Source: Thalassospira indica
GTDB lineage: Bacteria > Pseudomonadota > Alphaproteobacteria > Rhodospirillales > Thalassospiraceae
Assembly (NCBI RefSeq): GCF_003403095.1
Contig: NZ_CP031555.1
Span: 682,001 to 746,000, forward strand
Direction of reading: 5' to 3'
Length of the DNA: 64,000 bases
Both the position numbers and the translations under genes were made by a program. This document shows, in pieces, positions 17,905-27,284 of the stretch; within the stretch, counting starts at the first letter, position 1; every line of letters starts with the position of its first letter. The notes below the pieces were generated by a model, which was given only the letters and a program-made list of their open reading frames with translations, ran no database searches and was not told where the DNA came from.

Positions 17905-18888
17905 TTAGTCAAACAGACTGTATTGAGCCATTGCTTCGCGCGATCGGTCTGACAGGTGTTTATTCTCGATCCGCATGACTTTCAGATCGTGTAAATCAAT
18001 TTGCGAGAATGACGGTGCGGTATCGCGATGGGTTTTCAAAAGATCCAGCATCATGCCGTTTGAAAAGGCGCGCTTAAGACCGGTTTCGATGATGTCGCGC
18101 AGATCAGGATTTTTGGGGCTGACAAAGAAATAGATTGGCTGCGGGTAATAAAGTGCTGTTTTTTGGGCAATTTCGATACCGGGTGCTTCCCACTTCATCC
18201 AGTTCCATTCGCCGGCAATCTGCCAGTAGGCACGCGGATAAAGATCAAACCGCCTTGCGTCGAGCATACGATGAAGCGTTCTGTAACGTCCGCTAACGAC
18301 GTCAAAGCCGCTATCGGTCAAAATCTCGTTGTCTGGCCATCCAAGTCCCTGACCCATGGAAAGTTTCCTGAGGTCGTCAATCGTCTCAATCTGACTGAAC
18401 GGTTCTTTGAGGTCTTTATGCAGCATGAACAGCCGCAAACCGGTGGTGCCAAGATAGATCGGGATATAGACCGCAAGCAGCCTTTCTTCGCGCTCTGCAT
18501 TGGTGCCAAAGAAAACCGTGTCGAACTGGTCTGCGGCTTCGAGCATGGGAATACGCCGGTCTTCGGTCGGGTAATCCATGCATATCGGCACAAGGGTGGC
18601 GTTGTGCCCGCTCAGTCTCAGGGCCAATCGCAACAGATCGATGTGATATTCCCGGTGTGCTTCCCAGGTGATCTCGCCGCGGCAAAATTCCGATGGTGTA
18701 TCCATCGGGATGCGCACGACGCGCGGGTCATTGGCGGATGCCGACTGCGCATGGGCGGGGATGCCACCAAACAGGCACGCAGTGACGATCATCAGGCAAA
18801 GAAATTGTCGGGCAACATCTTTGATGGCTGTGAACCGGTTGGCCACAGAGGATAATACGCCTCGAATTGCTCCGATCCAGACTGTCAT
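17905..18888 (-). CDS. Periplasmic solute-binding-like protein
   Basis: The 327-residue protein has an N-terminal hydrophobic segment (FLCLMIVTACLFGG) ending in AHAQS, a likely signal peptide with cleavage after AHA. The rest reads like a class II periplasmic binding fold (VVRIPMDTPSEFCRGEITWEAHREYH, then repeated short hydrophobic strands and GWPDNEILTDSGFDVV). No membrane or ATPase partner is encoded next to it, so it may serve a distant transporter or a sensor. It lies opposite to and between mdeA and the E1 gene. The substrate is not predictable from the sequence; any tie to methionine is only positional. Confidence 0.7.
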   Translation of the reverse strand: MTVWIGAIRGVLSSVANRFTAIKDVARQFLCLMIVTACLFGGIPAHAQSASANDPRVVRIPMDTPSEFCRGEITWEAHREYHIDLLRLALRLSGHNATLVPICMDYPTEDRRIPMLEAADQFDTVFFGTNAEREERLLAVYIPIYLGTTGLRLFMLHKDLKEPFSQIETIDDLRKLSMGQGLGWPDNEILTDSGFDVVSGRYRTLHRMLDARRFDLYPRAYWQIAGEWNWMKWEAPGIEIAQKTALYYPQPIYFFVSPKNPDLRDIIETGLKRAFSNGMMLDLLKTHRDTAPSFSQIDLHDLKVMRIENKHLSDRSREAMAQYSLFD

Positions 18889-19310
18889 CGGAATAGAATA
18901 ACTTCGGTCAGGGAAAGAGATCTTAAAGAGAGAAAGTTTGGCAATTTCAACGTCACCGGAAGCGAACTTTAGGAGAGGCGGTATCTATATATCAGTATAA
19001 GATATTTCTGTGCAAAGAGTTTGAGCCGGGGTTGCACGCGGGCCGTAATCTTCCACCCGGCGCTGATCGAATTTGGCGGTCTTCCGGGTTTGGTCGACTC
19101 GTCCGGGAATAGGTGCGTGCAGTTATTTTCCGGACTTTTTGCTGGAACGGAAATTCGAGAGTTTCCCTGTGATCGTCGCAGCTGATTCCAACATTTCAGT
19201 GAAATTGCCGAATCTTGTGTGAATTGCCGGACCGCCATCTTGATTTCCGCGACTTGCCCCTAAAAATCGGCATTGTGGTGCCGAATTATTGAGACGCCAG
19301 ACGACATCGC
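18889..19310. other. 422-base gap upstream of the E1 gene
   Basis: No convincing gene was found. Near the 3' end there is a near-duplicate GTGAAATTGCCG (19199-19210) and GTGAATTGCCGG (19218-19229), and an inverted repeat TCGGCA (19267-19272)/TGCCGA (19279-19284), 27 bases before the first ATG of the E1 gene. These may be operator sites. No TyrR box or sigma-54 pattern was seen here. Confidence 0.4.
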
Positions 19311-21737
19311 ATGAAACCCGCAATATCGGATAAAAAAGAAAGCAATCAGGAAATGTCAGTACAGGATAGCGCACCGGAAATCGGTGAAATCATCGAAGCA
19401 AGCAGCACGGCCGATATCAATGCCAATGATCTTGAGATGCTTGGCCTGCTTGAAAAGAAAGTGCGCTGGCTGTCAAGCTGGACAATCCATAATGCCAACC
19501 ATCTGCGCCCCAAGCGCGACGGCATCAAGGTTGGCGGACATCAGGCCAGCTGTGCGTCGATGACCACACTGATGACAGCCCTTTATTTCAATGTTCTGCG
19601 TCCGCAGGACCGGGTTGCGGTCAAGCCGCATGCAAGCCCGGTATTTCACGCGATTAACTATCTGCTTGGCCGTCAGACCAAGGAAAAGCTTGAAAACTTC
19701 CGCTCGTTCGGTGGTGCGCAATCCTATCCGTCAAGGACCAAGGATGGCGATCAGGTTGATTTCTCGACCGGCTCCGTCGGCCTTGGTGCGGCGGTGACGA
19801 ACTTTGCCGCCCTGACGCAAGATTACCTGCGCTACAAGGACATGCTGCCCAAGGATGAAACGCCCGGTCGCATGGTCGCCCTTGTGGGGGATGCGGAACT
19901 TGATGAAGGCAACATCTATGAGGCGCTGCTTGATACCTGGAAGCATGATATTCGCAATGTCTGGTGGGTGATTGATTACAACCGCCAAAGCCTTGATGGC
20001 ATGATTGATGCCCATTTGTTCCGCATCATTGGCCGGTTTTTCCGGGCGGTTGGCTGGAACGTCATTACCATCAAATATGGCCGCAAGCTGCATGATGCCT
20101 TTGCCAAACCGGGCGGGAAATCGCTTAAGAAATGGCTCAATGATGTACCGAATGACATCTATTCCGCGCTGACCTTCCAGGGTGGGGCGGCATGGCGCAA
20201 ACAGATTACATCGGACATGGACGGCGACAATGCGCTGGCAAGCCTGCTGGGTGATTATGACGATGATCAGCTCCATGACCTGATGACCAATCTGGGCGGC
20301 CATTGCATGGAAGCGGTGCTGAGTGCCTTTGATGCCGTTCCCAATGACAAGCCGACCGTCTTTATCGCCTATACCGTCAAGGGCTATGGCACGCCGCTTC
20401 AGGGGCATAAGGACAACCATGCCGGCCTTATGAATGTGCCGCAGATGGATGCCTTCAAGCTGCAAAACAACGTTGCCGACGGTCAGGAATGGGATCTTGC
20501 TGCGGGCCTTGATATCAGTGCTGATCAGATGCGTGATTACATCGCCAAGGCACCGTTTAACGATGATGCCCCGCGCAACAAATCGGCCAAACACATCACC
20601 ATCCCGGAAATGCCTTACGCGCGGACGGAAACGTCCAGTACGCAGGAAGTCTTTGGCAAGATCCTGAATGAACTGGCCAAGATGAAAAGAAGCGACCTTT
20701 CCGATCGTATCGTGACAACGTCGCCCGACGTGACGGTGTCAACCAACCTTGGCGGGTTTGTGAATCAGCGTGGCCTGTTTGGCCGCGAAGAACTGGCTGA
20801 TGAATTCAAGGAACGCAAGGTTCCCTCGGCTCAGAAATGGATCAGATCGCCAAGTGGTCAGCATGTTGAGCTGGGCATTGCCGAAAACAACCTGTTTCTT
20901 AATCTCGCGGCTTTGGGCCTGTCACACAGCTTGTTTGGCGAACGCCTGTTCCCGATCGGCACCCTTTATGATCCGTTCATTGCGCGCGGCCTCGATGCGC
21001 TGAATTACGCGTGTTATCAGGATGCGCGTTTCATGGTGGTTGCAACGCCAAGTGGCATCACGCTGGCCCCGGAAGGCGGCGCGCACCAGTCGATATCAAC
21101 GCCGATGATCGGCATGGGTCAGCCGGGCCTGACCAGTTTCGAACCCAGCTTCGGCGATGAGCTGGCCGCCATCATGGGCTGGTCGTTTGAACATATGCAG
21201 GACCCGGACGGTGGATCGATTTACCTGCGTTTGTCGACCAAGCCGCTGTCGCAGCCGGAACGAGACCTGTCAGAGTCTGAGAAGACCGAAATTATTTCGG
21301 GTGGCTATTGGCTGCGCAAGCCGGGCGAAGACTGCAAGATGGCGATTGCCTATTGCGGCGCCATGGCACCAGAGGCGATTGCGGCGTGGGAAAAGCTGTC
21401 GGATGATCATCCGGGCCTTGGCCTGCTTGCCGTCACCTCGACCGATCGTCTTTATAACGAATGGCAGGATCTTGAACGCGCGCGTCTTGAAGGCAAGGCC
21501 GATGGCAAAATGGCCCACGTGGAAAACCTGCTGAAACCGCTGGCATCCGATGCCCGGCTTGTCACCGTGATTGACGGCCATCCGGCGGCCCTTGCATGGC
21601 TTGGCGGTGTGCGTGGTCATGCGGTCGCCCCGCTGGGTGTGAATGCCTTTGGCCAGTGCGGTGATAGCATCGCGCTTTATGATCACTACCAGATCGGCAC
21701 GGAGGCCATCCTGCGCGCGGCGAAACGCTGGGATTGA
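19311..21737 (+). CDS. mdeB: MdeB-like 2-oxoacid dehydrogenase E1 (AceE family)
   Basis: The 808-residue protein is a homodimeric AceE/transketolase-type enzyme. Visible parts are the N-terminal thiamine domain with KPHASPVFHAINYLLG and the TPP motif GDAELDEGN, and a transketolase-like central domain (GIAENNLFLNLAALGLS, then DPFIARGLDALNY, ATPSGITLAPEGGAHQS). It is shorter than AceE (about 890). In Pseudomonas putida mdeB encodes a homologous E1 next to mdeA, proposed to oxidise 2-oxobutyrate; by location this protein probably makes propionyl-CoA from the MdeA product. Pyruvate dehydrogenase E1 activity is the alternative. The start is unsure: ATG 19353 (MSVQDSAPE) has a better ribosome binding site (CAGGAA) than 19311. 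Confidence 0.75.
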   Translation: MKPAISDKKESNQEMSVQDSAPEIGEIIEASSTADINANDLEMLGLLEKKVRWLSSWTIHNANHLRPKRDGIKVGGHQASCASMTTLMTALYFNVLRPQDRVAVKPHASPVFHAINYLLGRQTKEKLENFRSFGGAQSYPSRTKDGDQVDFSTGSVGLGAAVTNFAALTQDYLRYKDMLPKDETPGRMVALVGDAELDEGNIYEALLDTWKHDIRNVWWVIDYNRQSLDGMIDAHLFRIIGRFFRAVGWNVITIKYGRKLHDAFAKPGGKSLKKWLNDVPNDIYSALTFQGGAAWRKQITSDMDGDNALASLLGDYDDDQLHDLMTNLGGHCMEAVLSAFDAVPNDKPTVFIAYTVKGYGTPLQGHKDNHAGLMNVPQMDAFKLQNNVADGQEWDLAAGLDISADQMRDYIAKAPFNDDAPRNKSAKHITIPEMPYARTETSSTQEVFGKILNELAKMKRSDLSDRIVTTSPDVTVSTNLGGFVNQRGLFGREELADEFKERKVPSAQKWIRSPSGQHVELGIAENNLFLNLAALGLSHSLFGERLFPIGTLYDPFIARGLDALNYACYQDARFMVVATPSGITLAPEGGAHQSISTPMIGMGQPGLTSFEPSFGDELAAIMGWSFEHMQDPDGGSIYLRLSTKPLSQPERDLSESEKTEIISGGYWLRKPGEDCKMAIAYCGAMAPEAIAAWEKLSDDHPGLGLLAVTSTDRLYNEWQDLERARLEGKADGKMAHVENLLKPLASDARLVTVIDGHPAALAWLGGVRGHAVAPLGVNAFGQCGDSIALYDHYQIGTEAILRAAKRWD

Positions 21738-21760
21738 TAGGGCAGGCTTGATGTTCGAAA

Positions 21761-21787
21761 GGGCGGGTGCTTAGCCCTCCCTTTTTT
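21761..21787 (+). terminator. Terminator of the E1 gene
   Basis: GGGCGGG (21761-21767) faces CCCTCCC (21775-21781) with one mismatch, followed directly by TTTTTT. Confidence 0.75.
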
Positions 21788-21922
21788 CATGTCTGGCTCG
21801 ACCACTTGGAGTGGCCTGGCAGTTGACGCAATGTCGGATTGTAAGTACGAGAACTGTTCGCAATTTATAAAAATTAAAATCGGTTCAGTGTGTAACCCTG
21901 AGCCGGGCAGTGAAACGTTCTT

Positions 21923-23071
21923 ATGAAAAACAGAAGTCTTAAAGGGCTTTATCCGGCGATGCCGTTTGGCACACCGATTGAGGCCGCGCGCGCCGGCGGC
22001 GGGGCCCTGATTGGACTGGGGCTGGCAGGTTTTTTGCTGTCAGTACCCGAGTTGCAAGGCGCAGGTCTTTATCTGATTGCGCCATTCGGTGCGACATCCG
22101 TCTTGTTGTTCGCAGTACCCAACAGTCCACTTGCGCAGCCATGGTCCGCGATTGTTGGTAACAGCGTTGCCGCGATTGCCGGGGTGGCTGTGTGCATGAT
22201 GGTTGATGATCCTGTGCTTCGGGTTGCGTTGGCGGTCGGGCTGGGCATTTCAGCGATGATTGTCGCACGGGCGGTTCATCCGCCTGGTGGTGCGGTTGCG
22301 ATGGTCGCTGCCTTGAACCCGGATATGATCGCGGATCTCGGCTTTCGCTTCGCCGTGACGCCGGTTGCTGTTGTGACAGCAATTCTGGTTCTGGTCGCGA
22401 TTGCCTATGCCCGTTTGACCGGGCGCACATATCCATTCCGCCATTTCGATGACAAAGGTTTGCACCGGACGGCAGATCGTGCACCAATCGAACGGCTTGG
22501 CCTTGATGAGGATGAGCTAAACGCGATCCTGCAGCAATACAGCCAGTCGCTTAACCTTGGTATTGAAGACCTTGCGCGTTTGATCGGTGCGGCTGAATTG
22601 CAGGCGGCGTCGCATCGCACCGGGCCGATGACCGCGCGTGATATCATGTCGCGCGATCTTGTGACTGTTGAGGCGGAAACACCCCTTGGTGAGGTGGCCG
22701 ACCTTTTTCGCAAGCATGGCTTTACCTCCTTGCCAGTGATTGGCGCGGACGGCCAGTTCATTGGTGTGATCTTTCAAATTCATCTGATCCGCCGCGCACG
22801 TGAGGATGCATTGCGTCTGGATCGTGGGTTGTTATCGGCGATGTCGCGTCTGGTTGATCGCAAGCGTGAAGCGCCTGTCCGGGCGATGGAAATCATGTCT
22901 GTCACGGAACCACGTGCCACGCCCGATACACCAATTGCGGCGTTGCTACCGCTGATGGCGGATGGCGCTTGTGATGCCGTTCCTGTTCTTGATTATGGAA
23001 AAATCATTGGCATTGTGACCCGAACTGATTTGATCGCCGCCATGGCCCATGCAAGCATTACTACCGATTGA
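21923..23071 (+). CDS. HPP family membrane protein with two CBS domains
   Basis: The 382-residue protein has an HPP domain of four or so hydrophobic segments in residues 20-165, with the defining AVHPPGGAVAMVAALNP, and two CBS domains at the C-terminus (MTARDIMSRDLVTVEAETPLGEVADLFRKHGFTSLPVIG split over about 233-275, and EIMSVTEPRATPDTPIAALLPLMADGACDAVPVLD over about 320-365). CBS pairs bind adenosyl nucleotides; HPP proteins have been linked to nitrite transport in plastids, but the bacterial role is unsettled. The next gene begins about 26 bases after its stop. Confidence 0.88.
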   Translation: MKNRSLKGLYPAMPFGTPIEAARAGGGALIGLGLAGFLLSVPELQGAGLYLIAPFGATSVLLFAVPNSPLAQPWSAIVGNSVAAIAGVAVCMMVDDPVLRVALAVGLGISAMIVARAVHPPGGAVAMVAALNPDMIADLGFRFAVTPVAVVTAILVLVAIAYARLTGRTYPFRHFDDKGLHRTADRAPIERLGLDEDELNAILQQYSQSLNLGIEDLARLIGAAELQAASHRTGPMTARDIMSRDLVTVEAETPLGEVADLFRKHGFTSLPVIGADGQFIGVIFQIHLIRRAREDALRLDRGLLSAMSRLVDRKREAPVRAMEIMSVTEPRATPDTPIAALLPLMADGACDAVPVLDYGKIIGIVTRTDLIAAMAHASITTD

Positions 23072-23097
23072 GTTGCCCACAAAACTGGAAAAGCCCC

Positions 23098-24117
23098 ATG
23101 ACTGAGACTGTTACACTGACAATCGAACAGGCTGAAAAGCTAAGCCTTGCCGTGCTGGAGGACAATGGCTTTGGCGAAGAACATGCAGGTGCCATCATGC
23201 GCAGCGTGGTTGCCGCCCAGATTGATGAGTGCCATTCGCATGGGCTTTATCGTCTGATGGGTTGTGTGCAAACCGCCCGCAATGGCGGGCTTGATACCCA
23301 TGTTCTGCCGGAAATTATCGATCAGGCGCCAGCCGTCACGCGGGTAAATGCGCATAAGGGATGCTCGCTTCTGGGTTTTGAAATGGGCTTGCCGAAGCTT
23401 GTTGAAAAGGCGCGACACTGTGGGATTTCGGTTCTGGCGATCAATAACTGTTTCCATTTTTCAGCGTTGTGGCCGGAAGTCGAACAGATATCGGCCCATG
23501 GTCTGGTGGGGATGGCCATGACGCCAACCCATGCCTTTGTCGCACCTGCTGGCGGAACCAAGCCGCTTTTGGGTACCAACCCGATTGCCTTTTCATGGCC
23601 GCGTCCGGGAAAGACGCCTTACACCTTTGATTTCGCCACCAGCATGATCGCCCGTGGCGAGATCGAGTTGCACCGCCGCGCAGGCAAGGCAATCCCCGAA
23701 GGTTGGGCGATTGACACAAACGGCGCGCCAACAACGGATGCAGCCAAGGCTCTTGAAGGGGCGATGCTGACCTTTGGCGGACATAAGGGATCGGCATTGT
23801 CGACCATGATCGGACTGCTAGCCGGGCCGTTGATTGGCGATGTACTGGGGCACGAGACATATGCGGCATCCGAAGATGCACCGGGCAAGCCCCATCATGG
23901 TGAAATGATTATCGCGTTTTCACCGGAAACCTTCTTGGGCGCGGATGCGCAGCAACATCTTGATCATGCCGAAGAGCTGTTTGACGAGATCGTCAAACAG
24001 GGTGCAAGACTGCCATCGCAACGCCGGTTCGCGGCTCGTGAGCGCAGCCACAAAAACGGGGTGACGATCCCCAGGGCGCTGCATGATGAATTATTGGCTT
24101 TGACGGCACCGCAATAA
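23098..24117 (+). CDS. Ldh_2-family NAD(P)-dependent oxidoreductase
   Basis: The 339-residue protein belongs to the malate/L-lactate dehydrogenase (Ldh_2) family. Conserved pieces are ECHSHGLYRLMGC, GISVLAINNCFHFSALWPEVE, GTNPIAFSWPRP, and FGGHKGSALSTMIGLLAG. Members include malate, ureidoglycolate and 2,3-diketogulonate reductases and the imino acid reductase DpkA; the CFHFSALWPE region is most like the delta1-piperideine-2-carboxylate/pyrroline-2-carboxylate reductases. ATG 23098 (MTETVTLTIEQ) is preferred to a TTG at 23068 that overlaps the previous stop. The substrate is not settled by the context. Confidence 0.8.
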   Translation: MTETVTLTIEQAEKLSLAVLEDNGFGEEHAGAIMRSVVAAQIDECHSHGLYRLMGCVQTARNGGLDTHVLPEIIDQAPAVTRVNAHKGCSLLGFEMGLPKLVEKARHCGISVLAINNCFHFSALWPEVEQISAHGLVGMAMTPTHAFVAPAGGTKPLLGTNPIAFSWPRPGKTPYTFDFATSMIARGEIELHRRAGKAIPEGWAIDTNGAPTTDAAKALEGAMLTFGGHKGSALSTMIGLLAGPLIGDVLGHETYAASEDAPGKPHHGEMIIAFSPETFLGADAQQHLDHAEELFDEIVKQGARLPSQRRFAARERSHKNGVTIPRALHDELLALTAPQ

Positions 24118-24274
24118 GACAAGGCGCGCTCTGTCTTGATCGGGGCATATGGCGTTTATTTTTTTCGTTGGGTAAGCGCTCATTGGCTTGCAATGCGCCC
24201 AACCGTCGAACAAATCACGCAGTATGCATCAGGAACCGTGATTTGGTGCTGTGTGATCTGAAAGGACGTTGCTC

Positions 24275-25192
24275 ATGGAATATCTGATGTTGCTCGGCGG
24301 TTTGGCCGGGCTTTTCTTTGGGGGGGAATCTCTGGTGCGCGGTAGCGTCGGGATCGCCCGCAAACTTTCCATGTCATCGCTTCTGATTGGTTTGACCGTG
24401 GTCGGTTTCGGGACATCGACGCCGGAACTGCTTGTCTCCATGGATGCGGCATTGCGTGGTGTGCCTGATATTGCGCTTGGCAACGTAATCGGGTCCAACA
24501 TTGCCAACATCTTGCTGATCGTTGGTGTTTCTGCCGTGGTTTGGCCAATTGCGGTATCTGGTGGCACGCTTGGTCGCGATACCGCTGTGATGCTTGGTGC
24601 TGCTGTCGTGCTGGTGCCGTTCTTTGCGCTTGGTGACCTTGGTCGTGTGGCTGGCGGGTTTATGTTTGCGGCGTTGATTGGTTATCTGGTGTTTGCCTAT
24701 CGCCAGTCGCGTTCGGAGCCCGCGTCATCGACGGATCTGCCCGAGGCGGTTTCAAATGTTTGGCTGTCAATTGTCTGGGTTGTCGCGGGGCTGGCGATGT
24801 TGATGGTTGGCGCCCATTACCTTGTCGAAGGGGCGGTGACCATCGCGCGCACCTTTGGTGTGTCCGAAGCCTTTATCGGGCTTACGATTGTTGCGGTTGG
24901 TACGTCCCTGCCAGAGCTGGCGACGTCATTGATTGCTGCGTTGAAGAAGCAATCTGAAATCGCGATTGGCAATATTGTCGGGTCGAACATTTTCAACATT
25001 CTGGGGATTCTCGGCCTGACGGCGGTCGTGTCGCCGATTCCGGTGGCAGACCGGTTCCTGATGTTTGATCTTCCGGTGATGATTGCAGTTTCGATTGGCC
25101 TGACGCTGATGCTTCGCCGTCCGCAGATTGGCCGGATACCCGGCATTATTATGCTGGTACTGTATGCCGGTTACGTATGGGCAGCCCAGTAA
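24275..25192 (+). CDS. Calcium/sodium antiporter (CaCA family, YrbG-like)
   Basis: The 305-residue inner-membrane protein has about ten hydrophobic segments and two inverted alpha repeats, the hallmark of CaCA antiporters: GFGTSTPELLVSMDAALRG with GNVIGSNIANILLI in the first half, and AVGTSLPELATSLIAALKK with GNIVGSNIFNILGI in the second. The start is ATG 24275 with AAGGA nine bases upstream. It would exchange calcium or sodium. A role in handling the calcium needed by the RTX protein further on is only a guess from the shared ion. Confidence 0.9.
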   Translation: MEYLMLLGGLAGLFFGGESLVRGSVGIARKLSMSSLLIGLTVVGFGTSTPELLVSMDAALRGVPDIALGNVIGSNIANILLIVGVSAVVWPIAVSGGTLGRDTAVMLGAAVVLVPFFALGDLGRVAGGFMFAALIGYLVFAYRQSRSEPASSTDLPEAVSNVWLSIVWVVAGLAMLMVGAHYLVEGAVTIARTFGVSEAFIGLTIVAVGTSLPELATSLIAALKKQSEIAIGNIVGSNIFNILGILGLTAVVSPIPVADRFLMFDLPVMIAVSIGLTLMLRRPQIGRIPGIIMLVLYAGYVWAAQ

Positions 25193-25230
25193 GGGGTGTC
25201 GGCGCAGGGCAGGCTTCTTTTCTGGGGGGC

Positions 25231-25950
25231 CTAGAAAAACGCCTGCTTTATGCCATCGATGATGAACTGGACCGCAAGCGCGGCAAGGATCATACCCAGC
25301 AGGCGTGATACAACGGTGGCAACGGTCGGACTGAGGCGTTTGGCAACCACGTTTGCCAGCAGGAAGAAGACAAAGGCGATGACCATCACCACGGCGACCA
25401 CACCAATGACGCTGGCCTGCATGGCGATATTGTCTTCGAACTTGCCCATCAAAAGCATCACGGATGCGATGGCGCCGGGGCCGGACAGGAACGGGATCGA
25501 CATCGGGAAGATCGAGACATCATCGGCCTCATCGTCGGGGATGGTGACGTCGCCGTTTGATTTGGCCGGGCTTGCTTTGGGTTTTGCCTTGGGCTTTTCG
25601 GCTTCGTGATCTTCTTCGAGTTCCTGATGGACCTGTTCGGCGCGCTGGTTGCGTTTCTGGCTGCGCTTTTCAAACAGCATTTCAAGCGCGATCAAAAACA
25701 GCAACGTGCCCCCGGCAATCCGGAAGGCGGGCATGTGAATGCCAAAGATGCCCAGTAACCCTTCGCCGATCAGGGCAAAGGCCGCGAGGATAAAGAAGCT
25801 GGTCAAACAGGCACGGATCGCCATCCGTCTGCGATGGGTGGCACTTGTGCCCTGTGTCAGGACGATGAAAACCGGCACCAGACCCAGCGGGTCAATGATC
25901 ACGAACAATGTGACAAAGACCGGGATCAGATCATTTAGCATATCAAGCAT
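25231..25950 (-). CDS. MarC-family membrane protein with charged insert
   Basis: The 239-residue protein has about six hydrophobic segments and the MarC features FVIIDPLGLVPVFIVLTQG and PMSIPFLSGPGAIASVMLLM. The family function is unknown. A highly charged stretch of about 45 residues (roughly 96-143: QKRNQRAEQVHQELEEDHEAE, then a Lys/Pro/Ala run and DDEADD) is inserted in the loop before the second conserved block; MarC proteins are usually shorter here. It lies about 100 bases downstream of the HNH gene on the same strand. Confidence 0.85.
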   Translation of the reverse strand: MLDMLNDLIPVFVTLFVIIDPLGLVPVFIVLTQGTSATHRRRMAIRACLTSFFILAAFALIGEGLLGIFGIHMPAFRIAGGTLLFLIALEMLFEKRSQKRNQRAEQVHQELEEDHEAEKPKAKPKASPAKSNGDVTIPDDEADDVSIFPMSIPFLSGPGAIASVMLLMGKFEDNIAMQASVIGVVAVVMVIAFVFFLLANVVAKRLSPTVATVVSRLLGMILAALAVQFIIDGIKQAFF

Positions 25951-26048
25951 CGGTTCTTCCTGCTTTCGGCGGTTGCGCGACGGATGCGTATATTGCGCCT
26001 ATCTTGGCAGGTAAATGGTTAAATTGGCAGTTCTTTCCCCGGAAGGGT

Positions 26049-26384
26049 CTAGCGGCGTTTGCCGCGATTGCGGCCATATCGACCGGCACTTTCCGGCCAG
26101 TCGACATAATCAACCGGTTTCTTGCGCACCCATTTGACGAACTTGATGATGTCGGGATGGGCAAGCAACTTGTCGGGGCTGTTATAGTCGCGCGCAAGGG
26201 TGGCTTCGTCAAACAGGCGGTGGATCATGCGATGGCAAACGCGGTGCAGCCATTCGGTTTCGGTCCCGCCCTGTGATTTCGGGTGCCAGTGATGGCGATC
26301 AACACTGGGACCTGCGATCATCGCCCGACCACAGATCGCGCATTTCCCAAGGTCAGAACGATCAGAATTTCCCGGTATTGCCAT
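26049..26384 (-). CDS. Small HNH-type protein
   Basis: The 111-residue protein has a zinc-finger HNH pattern: CAICG near the N-terminus, DRHHWHPKSQGG, then LHRVCHRMIH, with a basic C-terminus (SAGRYGRNRGKRR). This is the arrangement of small HNH endonuclease-like proteins. The predicted role is nucleic acid binding or cleavage; no restriction or toxin context is seen. It starts only six bases after the M48 protease gene and should share its transcript. Confidence 0.75.
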   Translation of the reverse strand: MAIPGNSDRSDLGKCAICGRAMIAGPSVDRHHWHPKSQGGTETEWLHRVCHRMIHRLFDEATLARDYNSPDKLLAHPDIIKFVKWVRKKPVDYVDWPESAGRYGRNRGKRR

Positions 26385-26390
26385 GGCCGA

Positions 26391-27284
26391 TTATTGCGGC
26401 GGCATGCGCCGGTTTTCAAAGAATTTCTGCCATGTGCCGGGCTTAAGCGCACGCAATGCCTTGATCCGCGCGACAACTGACGGATGGGTATCAAGCAGGC
26501 TGGGTGGTTGGGTGCTGCGATAGGGCACAAGACCCAGACGTTTGCGATTGATCTGATCGATGTGAAGCAGGGCATCAATCATGTCTTCCGGGCCGTTCAG
26601 AAGGTCGCTTGCACCGTGATCGGCGGCAAATTCACGGTCGCGGATGACCGCGCGCTGGAACAGGAAGCTGATCGTCGGCACCGCGCCAAACAGGATAATC
26701 ATCCAGGCGGGTGGATTGAAATCGCCAAAGATAAAGATCGCAAGACCAAACAGCGCGATGGTCCATGTTGCGCGATAAAGCACATCGGTAATCAGCAAAA
26801 TACGGGTATCGCCATGCCAGGCATGCGCCACTTCATGGGCCAAAATGGCGCGCATCTGGCGCGGAGACAGGCCATGAACAGCGTCGCTTGAAATCGCAAT
26901 CGTGGTGTTGTCGTCCGTGCCGGTCGTGATGGCATTAACGCCCTTACCCGGCAGCAGGAACAATTTTGGTTTGTGACCAAGTTCCGCGCGTTCGGAAAGC
27001 AGGCGACTCATTTCATGGATGGCGGGATAATCTTCCCCCGAAAGCGGACTGGCGCGCAGCATCTTCATCAGGATTTCTGGCGAGATCATCGGTGAAAGTA
27101 CCAGCATCAGGGCAACGGCAATGCCGGCCGAAATCATCATCGATATCCCGCCCAGCATCCATGCACAGGCGGCAAGCACGCCGATCATGCAGGCCATCAG
27201 CCCGCCCGCGTGGGAGACTCCACCGGGCTGAATGGCCAGAAAGCGTTGAATGAAGTCGGGAAGCTGCGGCGTGTTGTCAGCCAT
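26391..27284 (-). CDS. M48-family (HtpX-like) membrane metalloprotease
   Basis: The 297-residue protein has two hydrophobic segments near residues 25-75, the zinc motif HEVAH in ILAHEVAHAWHGD, two further hydrophobic segments, and RDREFAADHGASDLL, which supplies the third zinc ligand. This is the layout of HtpX, an inner-membrane quality-control protease. The start ATG 27284 (MADNTPQLPDF) is chosen; a TTG at 27326 would add 14 residues. It is followed by the HNH gene. Confidence 0.85.
   Translation of the reverse strand: MADNTPQLPDFIQRFLAIQPGGVSHAGGLMACMIGVLAACAWMLGGISMMISAGIAVALMLVLSPMISPEILMKMLRASPLSGEDYPAIHEMSRLLSERAELGHKPKLFLLPGKGVNAITTGTDDNTTIAISSDAVHGLSPRQMRAILAHEVAHAWHGDTRILLITDVLYRATWTIALFGLAIFIFGDFNPPAWMIILFGAVPTISFLFQRAVIRDREFAADHGASDLLNGPEDMIDALLHIDQINRKRLGLVPYRSTQPPSLLDTHPSVVARIKALRALKPGTWQKFFENRRMPPQ

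Noticed and set aside
18969..19238. 89-codon minus-strand frame in the gap before the E1 gene.
   Set aside because: No ribosome binding site, no family features and composition unlike the neighbours.
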